Source of the DNA: Streptomyces sp. WM6378
Lineage (GTDB): Bacteria > Actinomycetota > Actinomycetes > Streptomycetales > Streptomycetaceae
NCBI RefSeq assembly: GCF_001279695.1
Contig: NZ_LGDD01000350.1
Span: forward strand, 1-64,000
Reading direction: 5' to 3'
DNA: 64,000 nt
The notes beneath the pieces are model-generated. The model had not been told where the DNA came from and did no database searches. It saw nothing but the letters and a program-made list of their open reading frames with translations. The translations under genes and the position numbers were made by a program. Within the stretch, counting starts at the first letter, position 1. Every line of letters starts with the position of its first letter. Shown piece by piece: positions 27,790-38,166 of the stretch.

Positions 27790-29460
27790 ATGGCAAGCAC
27801 CAGTCCCGTCCGGGCAGTTGACACGATCTACTTCGGCGGGGACATCGTCACGGTCGACGACGCCCGGCCGACCGCGGAGGCGGTCGCCGTCAGGGACGGC
27901 CGGATCGCGGCCGTCGGCGAACTGCGCGAGGTGCTCGCGCAGGCCGGTGACGGCACCCGCTTCGTCGACCTGAAAGGGCGCGCGCTGCTGCCCGGGTTCG
28001 TCGACGCGCACAGCCATCTGTCCCTGATCGGCTTCCAGGCGGGGGCGGCCAACCTGCTGCCCGCACCCGACGGCGAGGTCGACGACATCCCCGCCCTGCA
28101 GGCCCGGCTGGAGGCGTGGAAGACCACGGAGACCGGCCGGCACTGGGACTGGATCGTCGGATTCGGCTACGACGACGCGCGGCTCGCCGGCGCGCGGCAC
28201 CCCACCCGCGACGACCTCGACGCGGTGGACACCGACCGGCCGATCCTGGTCATCCACCAGTCGAGCCACCTCGGCTCGGTCAACAGCAAGGCCCTCGAAC
28301 TGCTCAGGTACGACGCGGACTCCGAGGACCCGGCAGGCGGTGTGATCCGGCGCCGGCCCGGCAGCAGCGAGCCCAACGGCGTCCTGGAGGAGTCCGCGCT
28401 GTTCCAGGCCTGGGGACATTCCGCGGCCGGGTTCAGCGACGAGGACCGGATCGCTCTGATCCTGCTCGGCCAGCGCGCCATGGCCTCGTTCGGGTTCACC
28501 ACCGCGCAGGACGGCCGGGTGATGACCGCGAAGGACCTGGAGGTCCTCGAAACGGTCGCGGGGCGGCGGCTGTTCGACATCGACGTCGTGGTCTACCCGG
28601 ACGTCTCGCTGGCCGCCGAGCTCAAGGACGCCGAGGTTTCGGTGCCGGAGTACCGCGACCGGCTGCGGATCGGCGGGGTGAAGCTGGGCCTCGACGGTTC
28701 GCCGCAGGGCCGGACCGCCTGGCTGACCCGGCCGTATCTGACCCAGCCCGACGGGGAGAGCGCGGACTACCGGGGCTATCCGGCGCTCACGGACGCGGAA
28801 GCGGTGGCCGCGGTCGGCGACGCGTACGCCAGGGGCCGCCAGGTCCTGGCGCACACCAACGGCGACGCGGCCATCGACCAGTTCGTCATGGCCGTGCGGC
28901 AGGCCACGGCCCGGCACCCCCCGGTGGACCCGCGCCCGGTGGCGATCCACGCCCAGACCGCTCGCGAGGACCAGCTGGACGCCATGCGGGAGTTGGGGAT
29001 CATCCCGTCGTTCTTCTCCATGCACACGTTCTACTGGGGCGACTGGTACCGGGAGACGGTGCTCGGCGAGGAGCGCGCGGCCCGCATCTCCCCGGCCGCC
29101 TCGGCGCTGCGCCGGAACATGATCTACACCTCGCACCACGACGCCCCGGTGGCACTGCCCAGCTCGTCGGCCATCCTGTCCAGCCAGGTCACCCGGGTGA
29201 CCCGCAGCGGCCATGTGCTCGGCGAAGAGCAGCGGGTGTCGGCGCTCGACGCGGTCAAGTCGACCACGATCCATGCCGCGCACCAGTACTTCGAGGAGGC
29301 GGTCAAGGGCTCGATCGCGGTGGGCAAACTCGCCGACCTCGTGATCCTGAGCGCGAATCCGCTCACCGTGCCCGCCGAGGAGATCAAGGACATCCGGGTC
29401 GTCGAGACCGTCAAGGAGGGGCGGACCATCCACCCCGAGCCGCTCGGGCGGCCCAGGTAG
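27790..29460 (+). CDS. amidohydrolase family 3 (YtcJ-like) metal-dependent hydrolase
   Basis: A 556-residue enzyme with the amidohydrolase layout: an N-terminal beta-sandwich strand (GGDIVTVDDARP), the metal-binding motif HSHL in GFVDAHSHL, then HTNGDAAIDQ, AIHAQTA and the C-terminal return of the sandwich (GSIAVGKLADLVIL). This is the YtcJ/Amidohydro_3 subfamily; the substrate is unknown. The ATG at 27790 follows GGAGGAC by four bases. A strong terminator hairpin follows at 29477-29506. The next gene is a small convergent open reading frame. Confidence 0.9.
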   Translation: MASTSPVRAVDTIYFGGDIVTVDDARPTAEAVAVRDGRIAAVGELREVLAQAGDGTRFVDLKGRALLPGFVDAHSHLSLIGFQAGAANLLPAPDGEVDDIPALQARLEAWKTTETGRHWDWIVGFGYDDARLAGARHPTRDDLDAVDTDRPILVIHQSSHLGSVNSKALELLRYDADSEDPAGGVIRRRPGSSEPNGVLEESALFQAWGHSAAGFSDEDRIALILLGQRAMASFGFTTAQDGRVMTAKDLEVLETVAGRRLFDIDVVVYPDVSLAAELKDAEVSVPEYRDRLRIGGVKLGLDGSPQGRTAWLTRPYLTQPDGESADYRGYPALTDAEAVAAVGDAYARGRQVLAHTNGDAAIDQFVMAVRQATARHPPVDPRPVAIHAQTAREDQLDAMRELGIIPSFFSMHTFYWGDWYRETVLGEERAARISPAASALRRNMIYTSHHDAPVALPSSSAILSSQVTRVTRSGHVLGEEQRVSALDAVKSTTIHAAHQYFEEAVKGSIAVGKLADLVILSANPLTVPAEEIKDIRVVETVKEGRTIHPEPLGRPR

Positions 29461-29476
29461 CGGCCCCTCGTACGTC

Positions 29477-29506
29477 CGTGCCCCCCTGCGTCAACAGGAG
29501 GGCACG
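29477..29506. terminator. terminator between amidohydrolase and 57-residue gene
   Basis: A 12-base inverted repeat with one mismatch (CGTGCCCCCCTG / CAGGAGGGCACG) and a six-base loop lies in the 66-base gap between convergent stops. It can serve both strands. Confidence 0.72.
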
Positions 29507-29526
29507 GATCTGTGGTTCGGCCTCGT

Positions 29527-29700
29527 TCAGTCGATGCCGGGCAGGATGTGCGGTTCCTCGAGGTCCTCCTCGTAGCCCGCGAGGCGGATCGGGGCCGAGC
29601 GGGCCCAGACCTCGATGTTGCGGAGCTTCTCGGGCCGGGCGGCCCGTTCGCCGCCGCGTTCCGGCGTCCGGCGTTCGCGTTCTGTGGTTTCTGGTGTCAC
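29527..29700 (-). CDS. 57-residue charged protein of unknown function
   Basis: A small gene with an excellent ribosome binding site: AAAGGAG six bases before the GTG start. The product is highly charged, with a basic N-terminal half (ERERRTPERGGERAARPEK) and an acidic C-terminus ending GYEEDLEEPHILPGID. No cysteine, no membrane helix and no known domain are seen. It ends 21 bases from a terminator and is divergent from the PhnZ-like oxygenase (343-base gap). A precursor-peptide role is possible in principle, but no modifying enzyme adjoins it. Confidence 0.6.
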   Translation of the reverse strand: MTPETTERERRTPERGGERAARPEKLRNIEVWARSAPIRLAGYEEDLEEPHILPGID

Positions 29701-30043
29701 CGCGCACTCCTTTGTGTCGCAATAACCCTGGGCGTACCGGCACGCGTCGTTCTCCGACCCGGTTGTCCGCCCGCAGGGCAGGGGCAAGGGCAGTTCTGAC
29801 GCGGTGGCGCCGGCACTCTGTCCGCATCACGGCCACAGGTTGTGGGACGGATCCGGAACGGGCCTTGAGGGTTGGTGGACCCGCTGTGGCTACCGTTCGC
29901 ACCAGAGTAACCAAATGAGCGCGGTCCCGCTCGATAGGGCCACTTCCTTTGCGTCAACTTTCCTTCGCCGGGCGTTCAGCCCGATGTTCATCCCGCCATG
30001 ATCTGCTGACGGGGTCGGCTGCCGCGCGCGGGGAGGAGACCAC
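29701..30043. other. divergent intergenic region without a gene
   Basis: A 343-base region between the 57-residue gene and the PhnZ-like oxygenase. It contains an A/T-richer patch around 29890-29960 that may hold a promoter for the downstream gene, whose ribosome binding site is GGGGAGGAG. No gene or RNA element was recognised. Confidence 0.55.
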
Positions 30044-30616
30044 ATGGAGCTGTCGAGCAGGCCCGGTCACGACCGGCCGGTGCGCTCGGTCGACGAGCTG
30101 ATGGAGCTCCTGCACGCCTGCCGGGGCGCCTGGGACACCCCCGACCGCAGCGGCGATCCGGTCGATCTGCACGACCACGCGCTCCAGACCGCCCACCTGC
30201 TGCGCCGGTCCCACCCGGCCGACAAGGAGCTCCAGTTGGCGGGCCTCGTGCACGATCTCGGGCATCTGCTCCGTCCCGGTGACGACGCGGGGCACGCCGA
30301 CACCGCGGCGCGGGCCGTGCGGCCGCTGCTCGGTGCGCGGGTGGCCCGCCTCGTACGGCTGCACGTGCCCGCGAAGCGCTATCTGGCGGCGGTCGAGCCG
30401 GACCGTACGCTCTCGCCGCAGAGCGCCCTGACGCTGCGGGCACAGGGCGGGGTGATGGGGCCCGAGGAGGCGGCGGCCTTCGCGCGGGACCCGCTGGCCG
30501 AGGACGCGGTGCTCCTGCGGCAGGCCGACGACGCGGGGAAGGTCGTGGGGCTCGACGCGGGCGTCATGGAGGACTGGCGTCCGGTCCTTGAGCTCGTCGC
30601 GGAATACGTCAGCTGA
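30044..30616 (+). CDS. PhnZ/TmpB-like HD-domain oxygenase
   Basis: A 190-residue HD-domain protein. The metal-binding HD motif is AGLVHDLGHLL, preceded by LHDHALQTAHL. The family-specific run RLHVPAKRYLAAVEP, TLSPQSALTLRAQGG and AVLLRQADDAGK matches PhnZ/TmpB mixed-valence diiron oxygenases rather than HD hydrolases. PhnZ and TmpB cleave C-P bonds of hydroxylated phosphonates; here no PhnY/TmpA hydroxylase or phosphonate transporter adjoins it, so the substrate is unknown. The ATG follows GGGGAGGAG. It ends before a bidirectional terminator. Confidence 0.82.
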   Translation: MELSSRPGHDRPVRSVDELMELLHACRGAWDTPDRSGDPVDLHDHALQTAHLLRRSHPADKELQLAGLVHDLGHLLRPGDDAGHADTAARAVRPLLGARVARLVRLHVPAKRYLAAVEPDRTLSPQSALTLRAQGGVMGPEEAAAFARDPLAEDAVLLRQADDAGKVVGLDAGVMEDWRPVLELVAEYVS

Positions 30617-30640
30617 CGCTTGCGCGGGGCCTGTTGGCGC

Positions 30641-30675
30641 CGAAGGGCGGCACGCGCGATGCGTGCCGCCCTTCG
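30641..30675. terminator. bidirectional terminator
   Basis: A perfect 15-base stem (CGAAGGGCGGCACGC and complement) with a five-base loop (GCGAT) sits between the convergent PhnZ-like and SDR genes. It is a strong hairpin on either strand. Confidence 0.85.
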
Positions 30676-30691
30676 AAACGAGAACTGAGGC

Positions 30692-32218
30692 CTACCAGTT
30701 GGCCGGCGCGTAGTCCTTGAGGAAGACGCTGTGCAGGTCCTCGCCCAGCTCGCCGCGCACGATCGGGTCGTAGACGCGGGCGGCGCCGTCGACGAGGTCG
30801 AGGGGGGCGTGGAAGCCCTCCTCGGCGAGCCGCAGCTTGTCGTGGTGCGGGCGCTCGTCGGTGATCCAGCCGGTGTCGACCGAGGTCATGAGGATCTTGT
30901 CGGTCTCGAACATCTCCTGGCCGCTGGTCCGGGTGACCATGTTCATGGCGGCCTTGGCGGCGTTGGTGTTGGGGTGGCCCGCGCCCTTGTAGCCGCGGCT
31001 GAAGACGCCTTCCATCGCCGAGACGTTCACGACGTACGCGCGCCCGTTCGGCGCCTTGCGGGCGGCGTCGGCCATGGCCGGGCGCAGGCTGCTGATCAGG
31101 ATGAACGGCGCGGTGTAGTTGCACAGCTGGGTTTCGAGGAGCTCGACCGGGGAGATCTGGTCGATCGACTGCACCCAGGTGTTGGTGTCGACCACGTCGG
31201 GGAGCAGCCCGCCCGCGTCGAGCGCGGTGCCGTCCTGGTACTTGGCGATGCTGGCGTTGCCCGCGACCAGGGCGAGGTCGGCGACCCGCTGGGCGTCGAG
31301 GCCCGAGGCGCCGACGGGGAGCGCGGTCAGGCCGTCGACCGCGCCGGAGTTGAAGGCTCCGATGACGTCGTGGGCGGGGAGCTCACCGGCCGGCAGCGGG
31401 GCGCTCTCGCCGTCCACCAGGGCGGCGTAGGCGGAGGGCAGCCGGCGCACGGTCTGCGTGGCGTTGTTGATCAGGATGTCCAGCGGGCCCTGCTCGGCCG
31501 TCCGCTCGACCAGGGCGACCACCTGGGCCGGGTCGCGCAGGTCGATGCCCACGACTTCGAGGCGGTGCATCCAGTCCGCGGAGTCCTCCATCGCCTTGAA
31601 GCGGCGGATGGCGTCCTTGGGGAAGCGGGTGGTGATGGTGGTGTGCGCGCCGTCGCGCAGCAGCCGCAGCGCGATGTACATGCCGATCTTGGCGCGGCCG
31701 CCGGTGAGCAGGGCGCGCTTGCCGGTGAGGTCGGTGCGCGCGTCGCGGCGGGCCCGGTTCTCGGCGGCGCACTTCTGGCACAGCTGGTGGTAGAAGGCGT
31801 CGACCTCGACGTACCGGGTCTTGCAGACGTAGCAGGACCGGGGGCGCTGGAGTATGCCCGCGATCTCGCCGGTGACGGACGAGCTGGGCAGCAGGCCCTC
31901 GGTCTCGTCGTCGATGCGCTCGGCGGAGCCGGTGGCGGTAGCCTCGGTGACGGACCGGTCGTGGGCGGTCTTGGCGGCGCGGCGCTCCTGGCGGCGGCGC
32001 TGCTTCACGGTCCGGTAGATGCCGGCGGTGGCGCGGCGCACGGCGATCGCGTCGGGGTGGTCGACGTCGATCTGGTCGAGTTCCGCCAGCACGCTCAGGC
32101 AGAGCGCGAGCCGCTCGGGGTCGATGCCGGGGCCGAAGTCCTGGTCGACGCCCTGCTCGGGCCGCTCGTCGACACCGGGACCGTGCTCCTGGTCCTGGAA
32201 GTCCTCTGTCACCGTCAT
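30692..32218 (-). CDS. short-chain dehydrogenase/reductase with N-terminal zinc-ribbon extension
   Basis: A 508-residue protein. Residues 1-115 are acidic and then Lys/Arg-rich; a CxxC...CxxC pair (CYVC, CQKC around 130-155) forms a likely zinc ribbon. The SDR fold follows from about 165 (GKRALLTGGRAKIGMYIA nucleotide-binding loop; NNAT; S-Y/K-type active region VSAMEGVFSRGYKG then NAAKAAMN). NAD(P)-dependent oxidoreductase activity is expected but the substrate is unknown. The usual SDR is about 250 residues, so this is an extended form. The start is the ATG at 32218; the ribosome binding site (GAGGAA) is unusually far upstream. Confidence 0.82.
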   Translation of the reverse strand: MTVTEDFQDQEHGPGVDERPEQGVDQDFGPGIDPERLALCLSVLAELDQIDVDHPDAIAVRRATAGIYRTVKQRRRQERRAAKTAHDRSVTEATATGSAERIDDETEGLLPSSSVTGEIAGILQRPRSCYVCKTRYVEVDAFYHQLCQKCAAENRARRDARTDLTGKRALLTGGRAKIGMYIALRLLRDGAHTTITTRFPKDAIRRFKAMEDSADWMHRLEVVGIDLRDPAQVVALVERTAEQGPLDILINNATQTVRRLPSAYAALVDGESAPLPAGELPAHDVIGAFNSGAVDGLTALPVGASGLDAQRVADLALVAGNASIAKYQDGTALDAGGLLPDVVDTNTWVQSIDQISPVELLETQLCNYTAPFILISSLRPAMADAARKAPNGRAYVVNVSAMEGVFSRGYKGAGHPNTNAAKAAMNMVTRTSGQEMFETDKILMTSVDTGWITDERPHHDKLRLAEEGFHAPLDLVDGAARVYDPIVRGELGEDLHSVFLKDYAPANW

Positions 32219-32299
32219 CGCCGCTGCGTTCCTCGATCAGTCGTGAATATCAAGTTCCCAAAAGCGCCATGGTACGGAGCGATCGCCCCACATACCAAA

Positions 32300-32332
32300 C
32301 CGCCCGCCCCGGGGGGAAGAGGGGGCGGGCGG
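32300..32332. terminator. terminator downstream of the GH92 gene
   Basis: An 11-base perfect GC stem (CCGCCCGCCCC / GGGGCGGGCGG) with an 11-base loop, located 93 bases past the GH92 stop and upstream of the SDR gene on the same strand. It probably separates the two genes. Confidence 0.65.
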
Positions 32333-32424
32333 TGGCACAAGGGGTGGCTGGGCGCATCCTGCTGGGGGCGCGGGGACCCGCGCGACCAGCCACGACGGAC
32401 CCGCAGCCGAAAAACGTGACGCGC

Positions 32425-34767
32425 TCAGCGCACCACGGGCGGCGCGGCGGAAGCCGCGGTGCCCCAGCCGGAGGGGGCGGAACCGACCGTGAAGGCCAGG
32501 TTCCGCCCAGCCCTGAGGTCCGCCCCGGTGAGATACGTACGGGCCTGGACACGCCCGTCCAGCCGCGCACCCTGGATGTAGCGGGCAGCGTCGGACGTGC
32601 CCGGGGCGGTCACAGTGAACCCGCCGCGCGGGTAGTACCGACGGTCGAGCGAGAGGTCGACCCGGTCGAAAACGGGCGTGGACAGCCCCCACGTGTCCGT
32701 GCCGGGCTGGATCGGGAAGATCCCGATCGAGGACAGCACCATCCAGGCCGACATCGTGCCGAGGTCATCGTTGCCGGTCATCCCGGTCGGGGCGTCGGTG
32801 AACAGAGTCAGCGCGGCGTGCACCACGTCCGTGGTCTTCCAGGGCTGCCCGGTGGAGAGATAGGTGTACGGAGCGATGAGGTCCGGCTCGTTCTGCGGGT
32901 TGTACTTGTCCGCGTTGTAGTACGAGTACGGCCCGTTCACCCACACCTCCCGGGCGGTCTTCGCCGGGTCCGCGAGGAGCTTGTCGTACGCGAAGAACGA
33001 GTCTAGGCGCCGGATGGCCGCGTCCTGTCCGCCGATGAGGGAGACCATCCCGGGCAGGTCCTGCGGCACGAGCCATTGGTACTGCCAGGACGTGCCCTCG
33101 TGGAAGCCCTCACTCTTGGCCGGGTCGGCGGGGCCGGTGAAGGCGCCCTGGGCGTCACGGGCGCGGAAGAACCCGGTCGAGGGGTCGAAGATCTTCCGGT
33201 AGTTCTGGGCGCGGGCGGTGTAGCGCGCGGCGTCCCCGGAGTGTCCGAGCCCGTGAGCCATCTTGCCCAGCATGGCGTCGGAGAGCGCGTATTCCAGGGT
33301 CGCGGACGCGCCGTGGTCGAAGTCGGAGTCGCCGGGCTTGGCGTGCGGGCGGTCCTTGATGTAGGGGGCGTAACCATCGCTGATGTACGGGGAGTTGGCC
33401 TCGCGGCCGACGGCCGGGGAGTCGGCGGGCGGCACCCCGTCGGCGTTCTTCTTCAGCGCCCGGTACGCCTCTTCCTCGTACCCCTTGAGCAGTCCCTGCG
33501 CGTAGGCGTTGGTGAGGAACGGGGTGACCGGGTCGCCCGTCATGATGTTGGTCTCGACGGTGGCGTAACCCCATTTCGGCAGCCAGCCGCTCTCCTCGTC
33601 GATCTTCAATACGGAGATCGCCATGTCGCGGGCCTCGCGCGGGGCCAGCAGCGAGAGGAGCTGGGTCTGGGTGCGGTAGGTGTCCCAGAGGGACCAGTTC
33701 TGGTAGTAGTCGAAGCCGCCGGCGCGGTGGATCTTCTGGTCCCAGCCGGTGTAGCGGCCGTCGGTGTCGCTGCCGATGTTGGGCGCGAGGAACGAGCGGT
33801 AGAGCGAGGAGTAGAAGGTGCGGCGCAGGGTGTCGCCGCCGCCCCGGGCCCGTACGGTTTCGAGCCTGCGCTCCCAGGCGTCGCGAGCCGCGCGCACCAC
33901 CCGGCCGAAGCTCTTGCCGCCCTCGGCACGCAGGTTGCCGGCCGCGCCCGCCGCGTCCACGTAGCTGAGCGCGGTGGTCGCCTCGACGGTGCGGTCCTCG
34001 GTGGTGTCGAAGCGCAGCCAGGCGCCGTTGCCCGCGCTGCCGCTGGATTTCTTCGTACCCTCGCTGACCTTGCCGTCCTTCCAGGTGCCGGACGCGGTGA
34101 AGGGGCGGTCGAAGCGGGTGACCGTGTACACGGTGTACGGCTTGGTGTCCTGGCAGAAGCCGCTGCCGGTGATGGCGGTACGGACGGTGCGCGCGTCCAG
34201 GATCTCGACGGTGGTGGAGATCGTCCTGTGCAGTGACTGGCCCGCGTTGAGCAGGACGTTGGCCTTGTCGGTGGCGGGGAAGGTGTAGCGCTGGACGCCG
34301 GTGCGCGCGGTGGCGGTGAGCTCGGCGGTGATCCCGGAGTCGAGGCCGACCTTGTAGTAGCCGGGGCTCGCCCGCTCGGTGTCGTGGCTGAACCTGGCGG
34401 CGTAGCGGGCGTAGTCGGTCTCCGTGACGTCGCCCGTCGTGGGCAGGGTGGGCAGATCGCCGCCGAGCCCGCAGCCCACGCCCGACAGGTGCACGCTGGA
34501 GAAGCCCCGGATGTGGTCCTGGGCGTGGTCGTAGCCGGTGTTGTGGCCGGTGTCCGGGGAGAGCTGGACCATGCCGAACGGCACGGCGGCGCCCGGATAG
34601 GTGTTGCCCTCGTTCTCGGTGCCGATGAACGGGTTGACCAGATCGGTCAGTTGACCGCCGCCGGCTGGTGGCGCGGCCTGGGCGGCGGGCGCGGCGAGCA
34701 CCCCGGCAAGCAGCGCGAGGGCGGCGAGCGCGATGCCCGGGCCGCGCGTTCTCCGGTTCGGACGCAT
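32425..34767 (-). CDS. secreted GH92 alpha-mannosidase
   Basis: A 780-residue exported glycosidase. A Sec signal ends near AAQAAPP. The GH92 fold follows with VNPFIGTENEGNTYPGA at its N-terminus, NWSLWDTYRT and GFHEGTSWQYQW, and the catalytic-region motif MTGNDDLGTMSAW. GH92 enzymes are calcium-dependent exo-alpha-mannosidases, mostly alpha-1,2 specific. The ATG at 34767 follows AAGGAGG. A LacI-type operator palindrome (34794-34805) lies just upstream, so sugar-dependent repression is likely. No linked LacI repressor gene is in view. Confidence 0.93.
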   Translation of the reverse strand: MRPNRRTRGPGIALAALALLAGVLAAPAAQAAPPAGGGQLTDLVNPFIGTENEGNTYPGAAVPFGMVQLSPDTGHNTGYDHAQDHIRGFSSVHLSGVGCGLGGDLPTLPTTGDVTETDYARYAARFSHDTERASPGYYKVGLDSGITAELTATARTGVQRYTFPATDKANVLLNAGQSLHRTISTTVEILDARTVRTAITGSGFCQDTKPYTVYTVTRFDRPFTASGTWKDGKVSEGTKKSSGSAGNGAWLRFDTTEDRTVEATTALSYVDAAGAAGNLRAEGGKSFGRVVRAARDAWERRLETVRARGGGDTLRRTFYSSLYRSFLAPNIGSDTDGRYTGWDQKIHRAGGFDYYQNWSLWDTYRTQTQLLSLLAPREARDMAISVLKIDEESGWLPKWGYATVETNIMTGDPVTPFLTNAYAQGLLKGYEEEAYRALKKNADGVPPADSPAVGREANSPYISDGYAPYIKDRPHAKPGDSDFDHGASATLEYALSDAMLGKMAHGLGHSGDAARYTARAQNYRKIFDPSTGFFRARDAQGAFTGPADPAKSEGFHEGTSWQYQWLVPQDLPGMVSLIGGQDAAIRRLDSFFAYDKLLADPAKTAREVWVNGPYSYYNADKYNPQNEPDLIAPYTYLSTGQPWKTTDVVHAALTLFTDAPTGMTGNDDLGTMSAWMVLSSIGIFPIQPGTDTWGLSTPVFDRVDLSLDRRYYPRGGFTVTAPGTSDAARYIQGARLDGRVQARTYLTGADLRAGRNLAFTVGSAPSGWGTAASAAPPVVR

Positions 34768-34793
34768 GGGTGGAACCGCCTCCTTGGACCGCG

Positions 34794-34805
34794 GACAACG
34801 TTGTC
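34794..34805. promoter_or_regulatory. LacI-family operator palindrome upstream of GH92 gene
   Basis: GACAACGTTGTC is a perfect 12-base palindrome with the central AACGTT of LacI/GalR-family operators. It begins 27 bases upstream of the GH92 start codon, close to the ribosome binding site, where a bound repressor would block transcription. The regulator itself is not in the window. Confidence 0.7.
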
Positions 34806-34887
34806 AGAGCGCGATCATTCTTCGACCTCATGCGTGTAGGCGTCAAGGGTTCGGGCGTGGGTTGGAGCACGGGCCGGGGCACGGGCA

Positions 34888-34919
34888 GGGGGCCCGGCGG
34901 GATTTCCCGCCGAGCCCCC
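34888..34919. terminator. terminator downstream of the HTH/Clp-N operon
   Basis: A 14-base stem with one mismatch and a four-base ATTT loop (arms beginning GGGGGCCCGGCGGG) lies 23 bases past the stop of the Clp-N gene. It ends the minus-strand operon. Confidence 0.78.
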
Positions 34920-34942
34920 AACTCCCTTGCTGCTCCTGCCTT

Positions 34943-35491
34943 CTACGCGTGGTGCGGCGCCACCCGGGACAGGACCTCCGCGCGCAGCCCGGCCGGGTCG
35001 ATGCCGAGCGCCGCGAGCACCTCCGCCCCTCGGCCCCCGTCACCGGCCGCGAGCAGCCCGAGCAGCATGTGCTCCGTGCCGAAGCGGTCGTGCCCGAGGG
35101 CCTTCGCCTCGCGGAGGGTGGCCTCCAGGACCTTCTTGGCGCGCGGCGTGTACGCGGGCCGGGGGTACTGGAAGGTGCCTGGGCCGAAGGTGCTGTCGGC
35201 CTGGCGCTTGATTTCCTCGACGTCGATGCCGATCGAGGCGAGCGCGTCCTTCGCGGGCTGCCCACCGGTGCTCGGCACCCCGGCCGCTTCGAGGATCCGT
35301 ACGGTCTCCTGGCGGGCCCGGCCCACCTCGACGCCCCGCGCGGTCAGCGCGTCCCAGGCGGTGCTGTCGTCGGTTCCGGCGAGGCCCAGCAGGATGTGCT
35401 CCGTGCCGATGAAGTCGTGACCCAGCGCCAGTGCCTCGTCCTGTGAGGCCACGATCGCCCGCTTGGCCCGCTCGGTGAAAAACTCGAACAC
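34943..35491 (-). CDS. Clp N-domain-only protein (tandem Clp_N repeats)
   Basis: A 182-residue protein consisting of Clp_N-type motifs: FTERAKRAIVASQDEALALGHDFIGTEHILLGL in the first half and the matching YTPRAKKVLEATLREAKALGHDRFGTEHMLLGLL in the second. It lacks the AAA+ ATPase domains of ClpC/ClpA, so it could act as an adaptor or decoy for Clp substrate recognition. It starts two bases after the stop of the 80-residue HTH gene, so the two are translated together. The downstream hairpin terminates the operon. Confidence 0.88.
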   Translation of the reverse strand: MFEFFTERAKRAIVASQDEALALGHDFIGTEHILLGLAGTDDSTAWDALTARGVEVGRARQETVRILEAAGVPSTGGQPAKDALASIGIDVEEIKRQADSTFGPGTFQYPRPAYTPRAKKVLEATLREAKALGHDRFGTEHMLLGLLAAGDGGRGAEVLAALGIDPAGLRAEVLSRVAPHHA

Positions 35492-35493
35492 CT

Positions 35494-35736
35494 TCAGTCC
35501 TCCTTGCCCGTGGCTTTGCGCCTGCTCGCATGCTTCTCGTGCACCGACTGCCTGCTGACGTTCAGCGAGGTGGCGATGGACTGCCAGGACCAGCCCTGGT
35601 CTCGGGCGTTGTCGACGTGGACGCGCTCCAGCTCCTCCAGGAGGCGGCGCAGCGCCACGACCGCCGCGAGTCCGACGGCGGGGTCCTTGTTGGTGACTTG
35701 CCCGGCCAGCGAGGCCGGCGTGTCCTCAGCTCCCAT
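35494..35736 (-). CDS. 80-residue helix-turn-helix regulator
   Basis: A small DNA-binding protein. An N-terminal helical region (VALRRLLEELERVHVDNARD) leads into a clear HTH (GWSWQSIATSLNVSRQSVHEKH) and a basic tail (SRRKATGKED). It is the first gene of an operon with the Clp_N protein. No ribosome binding site precedes the ATG, so the mRNA may be leaderless. A perfect 20-base operator palindrome lies three bases before the start codon, and a second copy lies 27 bases further, so autoregulation is likely. Confidence 0.85.
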   Translation of the reverse strand: MGAEDTPASLAGQVTNKDPAVGLAAVVALRRLLEELERVHVDNARDQGWSWQSIATSLNVSRQSVHEKHASRRKATGKED

Positions 35737-35738
35737 AT

Positions 35739-35758
35739 CTGTCAGGGTGCCCTGACAG
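35739..35758. promoter_or_regulatory. operator 1, CTGTCA-N8-TGACAG
   Basis: CTGTCAGGGTGCCCTGACAG is a perfect palindrome that begins two bases upstream of the start codon of the HTH/Clp-N operon. It overlaps the place where the promoter and transcription start must lie. A second copy with identical half-site spacing follows at 35766. Together they form a tandem operator, most simply for the 80-residue HTH protein itself. Confidence 0.75.
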
Positions 35759-35765
35759 ACGAGGG

Positions 35766-35785
35766 CTGTCAAGAAACCCTGACAA
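35766..35785. promoter_or_regulatory. operator 2, CTGTCA-N8-TGACAA
   Basis: A second copy of the operator upstream of the HTH/Clp-N operon. The half-sites CTGTCA and TGACAA are again separated by eight bases, with one mismatch in the right arm. The two copies are 27 bases apart, which is slightly over 2.5 helical turns. Confidence 0.7.
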
Positions 35786-36085
35786 GCTGCCGGGCAGTGA
35801 GGAGGTACCGCCCAGTAGGTGACAGTTCGTGCCACCGAGGCACGTACTCGCCGGTGGCCGGTTCCCACCCCGCGGGCAGCGGCGTTCTCCGATCGGCGCC
35901 GACGGGCGGACCAGCCCACGGAAGGTGATCTTCCGATCCCCTTGACGCCCATTTTGAGCTGCGGTTTTACTGAAAGTCCGATATCTGGGACGACTTTGGT
36001 CGTACGCCCCTACTCCTCCTGGAGTACTAAGCAATCGGTGCTCAGGGACGACGACACGGGGTCCGCAACGAGACATCGTGGAGCC
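35786..36085. other. divergent intergenic region without a gene
   Basis: About 300 bases between the HTH/Clp-N operators and the DMT transporter. The stretch 35940-36060 is A/T-richer than its surroundings and may contain the transporter promoter. An additional TGACAG half-site occurs at 35820-35825. No gene or RNA structure was recognised. Confidence 0.55.

Positions 36086-38166
<2,081 letters not shown>

Noticed and set aside
29527..29700. 57-residue gene as a lanthipeptide or lasso precursor
   Set aside because: No Cys core and no modification or export enzyme beside it; kept as an unknown small protein.
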